Source: Sphingobacteriaceae bacterium
Lineage (GTDB): Bacteria > Bacteroidota > Bacteroidia > B-17B0 > Aurantibacillaceae
NCBI GenBank assembly: GCA_023251695.1
Contig: JAHEYE010000015.1
Span: forward strand, 1-6,167
Length of the DNA: 6,167 nucleotides
Reading direction: 5' to 3'
In this document: positions 1 through 3,259 of the stretch, one piece after another
Layout of the letters: each line of letters starts with the position of its first letter
Numbering within the stretch: position 1 is the first letter of the stretch
Notes under the pieces: model-generated
Database searches by the model: none
What the model saw: only the letters and a program-made list of their open reading frames with translations
Told to the model about the DNA's origin: nothing
Translations under genes and position numbers: made by a program

Positions 1-558
1 AAAGTTACCAAGGCTTATAAAACAATTACAGCTGATTATGCTTACACCATTTTTAATAAAGAAAAAAAACAGACGGATAAACTAACCGGTAAAGTACAGG
101 TTAAAGGTTCTAAATTCAAGCTGGTAATTCCGGGAAATATTATTGTTTGTGATGGTAAAACCATTTGGAATCATAATAAGGATGCGGCCGAAGTAACAAT
201 TAAAAATTTTGATCCGAATAACGAAGAGCAATTAAATCCGAGCAAAATTTTTACACTTTATGAAACCGGTTATAAATACAAATACGATAAAGAAGAAAAA
301 ATCGGAACAATTACCTGTCACGTCATCGATCTAATTCCTGCTCTTAAACCGGAGAAAAAGAAATTTCATACCATTAAATTATATATTGATAAAACAAAAA
401 AACAAGTGGTTCAGCTAAAAATGCTAATGAAAGATCAGGGTGTACAGGTTTATGAAATAAAATCGTTTAAACCGAATGCAGAAATCGCTGATGCAACTTT
501 TACTTTTGACACAAAACCTTTCAAATCTGATCAGATAATAGATGAAAGGGGCGACTAA
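1..558 (+). CDS. lolA: LolA-like outer-membrane lipoprotein carrier protein, 5'-truncated
   Basis: Reading frame 1 is open from the first base to a TAA at 556-558 and gives 185 residues; the start codon and signal peptide lie upstream of the window. LolA is a periplasmic chaperone that takes lipoproteins released from the inner membrane and delivers them to the outer membrane. The visible part reads like the LolA half-barrel: an early segment with AYKTITADYAYTI, then GKVQVKGSKFKLVIPGN (about 30-46), the family-typical DGKTIWNHNK (51-60), a segment ending NPSKIFTLYETG (about 80-91), alternating Lys-rich strands, and the end motif TFTFDTKPFKSDQIID. Bacteroidota members are usually about 210-230 residues, so roughly 30-45 N-terminal residues are missing. 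It is very Lys-rich, unlike the two genes downstream. In this phylum the gene is often found beside ftsK, which would be upstream and out of view. A separate 123-bp gap and its own stop suggest that it is not co-transcribed with the next gene. The family call rests on motif recognition, not a search. Confidence 0.85.
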   Translation, partial: KVTKAYKTITADYAYTIFNKEKKQTDKLTGKVQVKGSKFKLVIPGNIIVCDGKTIWNHNKDAAEVTIKNFDPNNEEQLNPSKIFTLYETGYKYKYDKEEKIGTITCHVIDLIPALKPEKKKFHTIKLYIDKTKKQVVQLKMLMKDQGVQVYEIKSFKPNAEIADATFTFDTKPFKSDQIIDERGD

Positions 559-566
559 TCCGTTCA

Positions 567-584
567 CTCATTTGCCAAATTGAG
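567..584. terminator. Weak inverted repeat after the lolA-like gene
   Basis: CTCATTTG at 567-574 faces CAAATTGAG at 576-584, which is complementary except for one extra T. It begins 9 bases after the lolA stop, where a terminator is expected. It has almost no loop if fully paired and no T-run follows, so it is at best a weak or factor-assisted terminator, or chance. Confidence 0.2.
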
Positions 585-657
585 CAGGGTTTAATGATTA
601 TTGAGCTAGGCAAGTGTCTTAATTATCTAATTTCTGCCCCTAAATCCTTTTTAGCCT

Positions 658-665
658 TAACTTTA
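658..665 (+). promoter_or_regulatory. Possible Bacteroidota -7 box upstream of the first surface-protein gene
   Basis: TAACTTTA matches the Bacteroidota -7 consensus TAnnTTTG in all but the last base and ends 16 bases before the ATG at 682. That would leave a leader of only about ten bases. No good TTG-type -33 element is found at the expected distance. The start region has no Shine-Dalgarno sequence and is A/T-rich (CAGTTATTAGA), which is normal in this phylum. The second surface-protein gene has a box of the same form. Confidence 0.35.
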
Positions 666-681
666 CAAAACAGTTATTAGA

Positions 682-3108
682 ATGATAATTAGAAAAATAC
701 TCTTTGCAGCACTTATTTCTTGTTCAATAATAAGTTATGGTCAAAGTCCGGCTTGTCCACAAATTAATGCACAAGTATCTACCGGACCTAGCACTACGAT
801 TTGCCAGGGTAATTGCGTTACCCTAACCTCAACTGTTGTTCCAATTAACCAAAATAATACTTATTCTATACAATCAATTCCTTATACACCCTACTCGTTT
901 AATACTGGTACTTCTATTATTGCTAATCAGGATGATGTTTGGAGCGCCGTTACACCATTAGGTTTCAATTTCTGTTATTTCGGAAACTCGTTTAGTAATT
1001 GTATAATCGGTTCTAACGGGCAACTTTCTTTCGATCTTACTAATGCATCAGGCTACGATGGATGGAGCATCAGTGCTGCAATTCCCAGTTTAGCTGACAT
1101 GCCAGGTAATACCATTTGTGCCGCTTTCAGGGATACAGATCCTACTTCAAGCGGAAGTATTTATTTCGCTTATTATGGTACAGCACCGTGCCGCGCATTG
1201 GTTGTTTCATGGGATAATGTTCCCTTATTCAGCAGCTCTTGTTCTCCTTCACTTTCTAACTCAACTTACCAGTTGGTGTTATACGAAAACACAAATTATA
1301 TTGATGTATACATTCAAAACAGTACTTCGTGTGCAAGTTGGAACAGCGGTTATGGCATTATAGGCATTCAGAATGCAACCGGAACACTTGCTTATTCACC
1401 TCCAAACCGGAACTTCCCGAATGCATGGACTGCAACAAATGAAGCATGGCGTTTTGTACCAACCGGTGCCCCTCAATATACGGTAACATGGACTGACCCT
1501 AGCGGACCAATTGGAAATAGTTTAACGCAAAATGTTTGTCCGATGGCTACAACCAATTACACTGCTACTATGCAGGTAAATGGATGCAGTAGTGGTATCT
1601 TAACTTTTTCAAGTGTTGTTCAGGTGTCTGTTGTTCCCGGACCAACATTAAGTGTAAATTCTGCTACTATTTGTCAGGGTCAATCAGCTACCTTAAATGT
1701 TAGCGGTGCTACCAATTATACCTGGACACCGGGAGGTTCAAATGCTTCTTCGGTAACTTTTTCTCCTCTTGTTACAACAATTTATACAATAACCGGAACC
1801 CCATCAGGAACCACAACTTGTATTTCAACTGCTACAACTAATATTGATGTAAACGTTGCGGTTGCAGCTAACCCTACCAATAATAGTCCTATATGTGAAG
1901 GAACCCCTTTGAACTTTAACGTCAATGCGGCAGCAACCTATACATGGAATGGTCCCGGCGGATTTGTTTCTAATTTGCAAAATCCAACTATTCCAAGTCC
2001 AACCACTGCCGAAAGCGGAGTATATTCTATTACCTTAACAAGCGTGGCGGGTTGTACCACTACTGCAACAACTTTAGCAACAATTATTCCTTTACCGGTT
2101 CCTACAGCAACCAATAACGGACCATTATGTTCGGGACAAGATTTGGAAATTACAGGTTCCGGAAGCATAGTATATTCATGGACGGGACCAAATGGCTTTA
2201 ATAGTAATTCAGCGACAACTATTATTACTAATGCAAGTCCTGCCGCAAGCGGCGTTTACAATTTGATTGCCGGTGTTGGCTCTTGTACGGTTGCAGTTAG
2301 TACGAATGTAATCGTAAATCCAAGTCCTGTTGCAAGTATGGCAAACAGTGGTGCTGTATGCGCTGGGTTACCTATATATCTTACCGGAAATGGAGGTATA
2401 ACTTATTCATGGCAGGGCCCCGGAGGATTCTCTTCCGCTGCTCAAAATCCAACATTATCTCCTTCAAGTATCGGAAATAATGGCGTGTTTACTTTAACTG
2501 TTGCTGATGCAATTGGCTGTATAGATACAGAGACCATGACTGTTCTTGTTCATCCCGTTCCTTCTGCCGATTATAATTATGCTCCTTTAAGACCTGTAAT
2601 TAATGGCGATAATGACGTTTACTTTACTGATGCTTCTTACGGTGCGAATGTTGTAAGCTGGAATTGGTATTTTATGAATACTGCTGAATTTACTTCTACA
2701 AGCCCAAGTCCGCATTTCTTATATGAAAATCCCGGTGATTATGTAGTGGCTTTAATTGTAAAAAGCGATAAAGGTTGTACAGATACACTCTTAAGAGCAA
2801 TTAAGATTTATGAAGATTATGGCATTTATATACCGAATGTGTTTACACCGAATGGTGATGGAGTAAATGATGTATTCCAACCAAAAGGTTTCGGCATTGT
2901 AAAATACAACATGGCAATTTACGATCGTTGGGGAGAAAAAATTTACGAGACCAGTGACTTTGAAAAAGGTTGGGATGGAACCAAACAATCCAAACACGAT
3001 GTAAAATATGGTGTATTGGTCGATGGCAGTTATACTTGGCAAATTAAAGTAACCAACACTTTTGGTGAGGCGAAAGAGTTTACCGGTCATGTTATTTTAA
3101 TGAAATAA
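682..3108 (+). CDS. T9SS type B surface protein: nidogen-like head, Ig-like repeats, PKD, gliding-motility C-terminal domain
   Basis: Complete 808-residue secreted protein. ATG 682 is the first start after an in-frame TAA at 658-660, and it gives a clean signal peptide (positive IIRK, hydrophobic FAALISCSIISYG, likely cut near residues 20-21). Residues 60-262 form a nidogen-like beta domain with LGFNFCYFG, IGSNGQLSF, RALVVSWDNVP, YQLVLYENTNYIDVYI and NEAWRFVPTG. This block interrupts an Ig-like domain that starts at TICQGN (40-45) and resumes at QYTVTW (265-270). Four Ig-like repeats follow, about 319-393, 394-470, 471-547 and 548-627, each with the core Y(T/S)W and a cysteine pair. A PKD-like domain (628-712; FTDASY, WNWYFMNTA) leads into the CHU_C/type B sorting domain (714-808; IPNVFTPNGDGVNDVF, YDRWGEKIYE, GWDGT, GSYTWQIKV, ending GHVILMK). 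Such C-terminal domains direct export across the outer membrane by T9SS, typically with a PorP/SprF-type partner. Likely a surface adhesin or binding protein; ligand unknown. Residues 258-636 contain no Lys or Arg. Confidence 0.95.
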   Translation: MIIRKILFAALISCSIISYGQSPACPQINAQVSTGPSTTICQGNCVTLTSTVVPINQNNTYSIQSIPYTPYSFNTGTSIIANQDDVWSAVTPLGFNFCYFGNSFSNCIIGSNGQLSFDLTNASGYDGWSISAAIPSLADMPGNTICAAFRDTDPTSSGSIYFAYYGTAPCRALVVSWDNVPLFSSSCSPSLSNSTYQLVLYENTNYIDVYIQNSTSCASWNSGYGIIGIQNATGTLAYSPPNRNFPNAWTATNEAWRFVPTGAPQYTVTWTDPSGPIGNSLTQNVCPMATTNYTATMQVNGCSSGILTFSSVVQVSVVPGPTLSVNSATICQGQSATLNVSGATNYTWTPGGSNASSVTFSPLVTTIYTITGTPSGTTTCISTATTNIDVNVAVAANPTNNSPICEGTPLNFNVNAAATYTWNGPGGFVSNLQNPTIPSPTTAESGVYSITLTSVAGCTTTATTLATIIPLPVPTATNNGPLCSGQDLEITGSGSIVYSWTGPNGFNSNSATTIITNASPAASGVYNLIAGVGSCTVAVSTNVIVNPSPVASMANSGAVCAGLPIYLTGNGGITYSWQGPGGFSSAAQNPTLSPSSIGNNGVFTLTVADAIGCIDTETMTVLVHPVPSADYNYAPLRPVINGDNDVYFTDASYGANVVSWNWYFMNTAEFTSTSPSPHFLYENPGDYVVALIVKSDKGCTDTLLRAIKIYEDYGIYIPNVFTPNGDGVNDVFQPKGFGIVKYNMAIYDRWGEKIYETSDFEKGWDGTKQSKHDVKYGVLVDGSYTWQIKVTNTFGEAKEFTGHVILMK
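1636..2562 (+). repeat. Four tandem Ig-like repeats in the 808-aa surface protein
   Basis: Residues 319-627 hold four diverged copies of a roughly 77-residue unit: a linker such as NPSPV, an xxC(x)G turn, a hydrophobic strand, (Y/T)(T/S)W followed by GPxGF in the last three copies, an N-P-T-x-(P/S) segment, GVY/GVF, and an (A/G)xC turn. The cysteine pairs are C331/C380, C405/C458, C483/C535 and C560/C613. The last three pairs are 52-53 residues apart. The copies resemble the Ig-like domains commonly found with CHU_C sorting domains. Confidence 0.85.
2563..2853 (+). repeat. PKD/C-terminal junction shared with the next gene (copy 1)
   Basis: Residues 628-724 align without gaps to residues 873-969 of the following gene. 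I count 56 identities in 97 positions, including FTDASY, WNWYFMNTA, EDYGIY and FTPN. The shared block marks the two genes as paralogues and covers the PKD-like domain and the start of the T9SS type B domain. Confidence 0.9.
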
Positions 3109-3147
3109 TATCCTTTAATTTCTTGCTTTTTTAACATTTGGCATCCC

Positions 3148-3160
3148 GGCTGAGTGAGCC
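3148..3160. terminator. Weak GC hairpin downstream of the 808-aa gene
   Basis: GGCT-GAGTG-AGCC forms a 4-bp stem with a 5-base loop, 40 bases after the stop. Outer GCA (3141-3143) and TGC (3161-3163) could extend it across a one-sided TCCC bulge. Only a loose A/T-rich stretch (ATTATTGTTTATT) follows, with no true T-run, so terminator function is doubtful. Confidence 0.25.
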
Positions 3161-3182
3161 TGCATTATTGTTTATTAAAACC

Positions 3183-3208
3183 TGCATATATACTACTGGG
3201 GATATGCA
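3183..3208. promoter_or_regulatory. Perfect 7-bp inverted repeat upstream of the second surface-protein gene
   Basis: TGCATAT (3183-3189) is repeated in inverted form as ATATGCA (3202-3208) with a 12-base spacer, giving half-sites 19 bp centre to centre. It ends 20 bases before the possible -7 box at 3229. The position would fit an operator for a dimeric regulator or an RNA hairpin. There is no proof of function, and A/T-rich inverted repeats of this size occur by chance. Confidence 0.25.
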
Positions 3209-3228
3209 ATTTACCTGAGTCTTTTTTG

Positions 3229-3236
3229 TACTTTTA
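3229..3236 (+). promoter_or_regulatory. Possible Bacteroidota -7 box upstream of the second surface-protein gene
   Basis: TACTTTTA fits TAnnTTTG except for the last base, the same deviation as the box before the first surface gene. It ends 23 bases before the ATG at 3260. No convincing -33 TTG element is seen at 17-23 bp. No Shine-Dalgarno sequence precedes the ATG; the leader is A-rich (ATATCACAAA). Confidence 0.35.
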
Positions 3237-3259
3237 GTTCTTGAAATTAATATCACAAA

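Noticed and set aside
559..681. Small RNA or riboswitch in the lolA-to-surface-gene gap
   Set aside because: Only a weak inverted repeat and a promoter-like box are visible; there is no conserved RNA architecture and no room for a structured leader if the box at 658 is used.
1118..1363. 81-codon + strand ORF inside the 808-aa gene
   Set aside because: It is out of frame within a gene with clear domain motifs, and its translation shows no recognisable family; a chance overlap.
1938..2168. 76-codon minus-strand ORF in the Ig repeat region
   Set aside because: Antisense to conserved repeat coding sequence. A similar antisense shadow at 5011-5202 arises from the homologous repeats in the second gene, so the resemblance reflects repeat codons, not a gene.
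2782..2793. D-T-L (D701) and the matching D-T-I (D946, nt 6095-6103) as Bacteroidota O-glycosylation sequons
   Set aside because: They fit the D(S/T)(A/I/L/V/M/T) motif and occupy the same place in both proteins, but GC-x-DT is a common end of PKD-like domains near CHU_C domains, so conservation may be structural.
2791..3090. 99-codon minus-strand ORF opposite the C-terminal sorting domain
   Set aside because: It lies fully antisense to the strongly conserved T9SS type B domain and has no recognisable features of its own.
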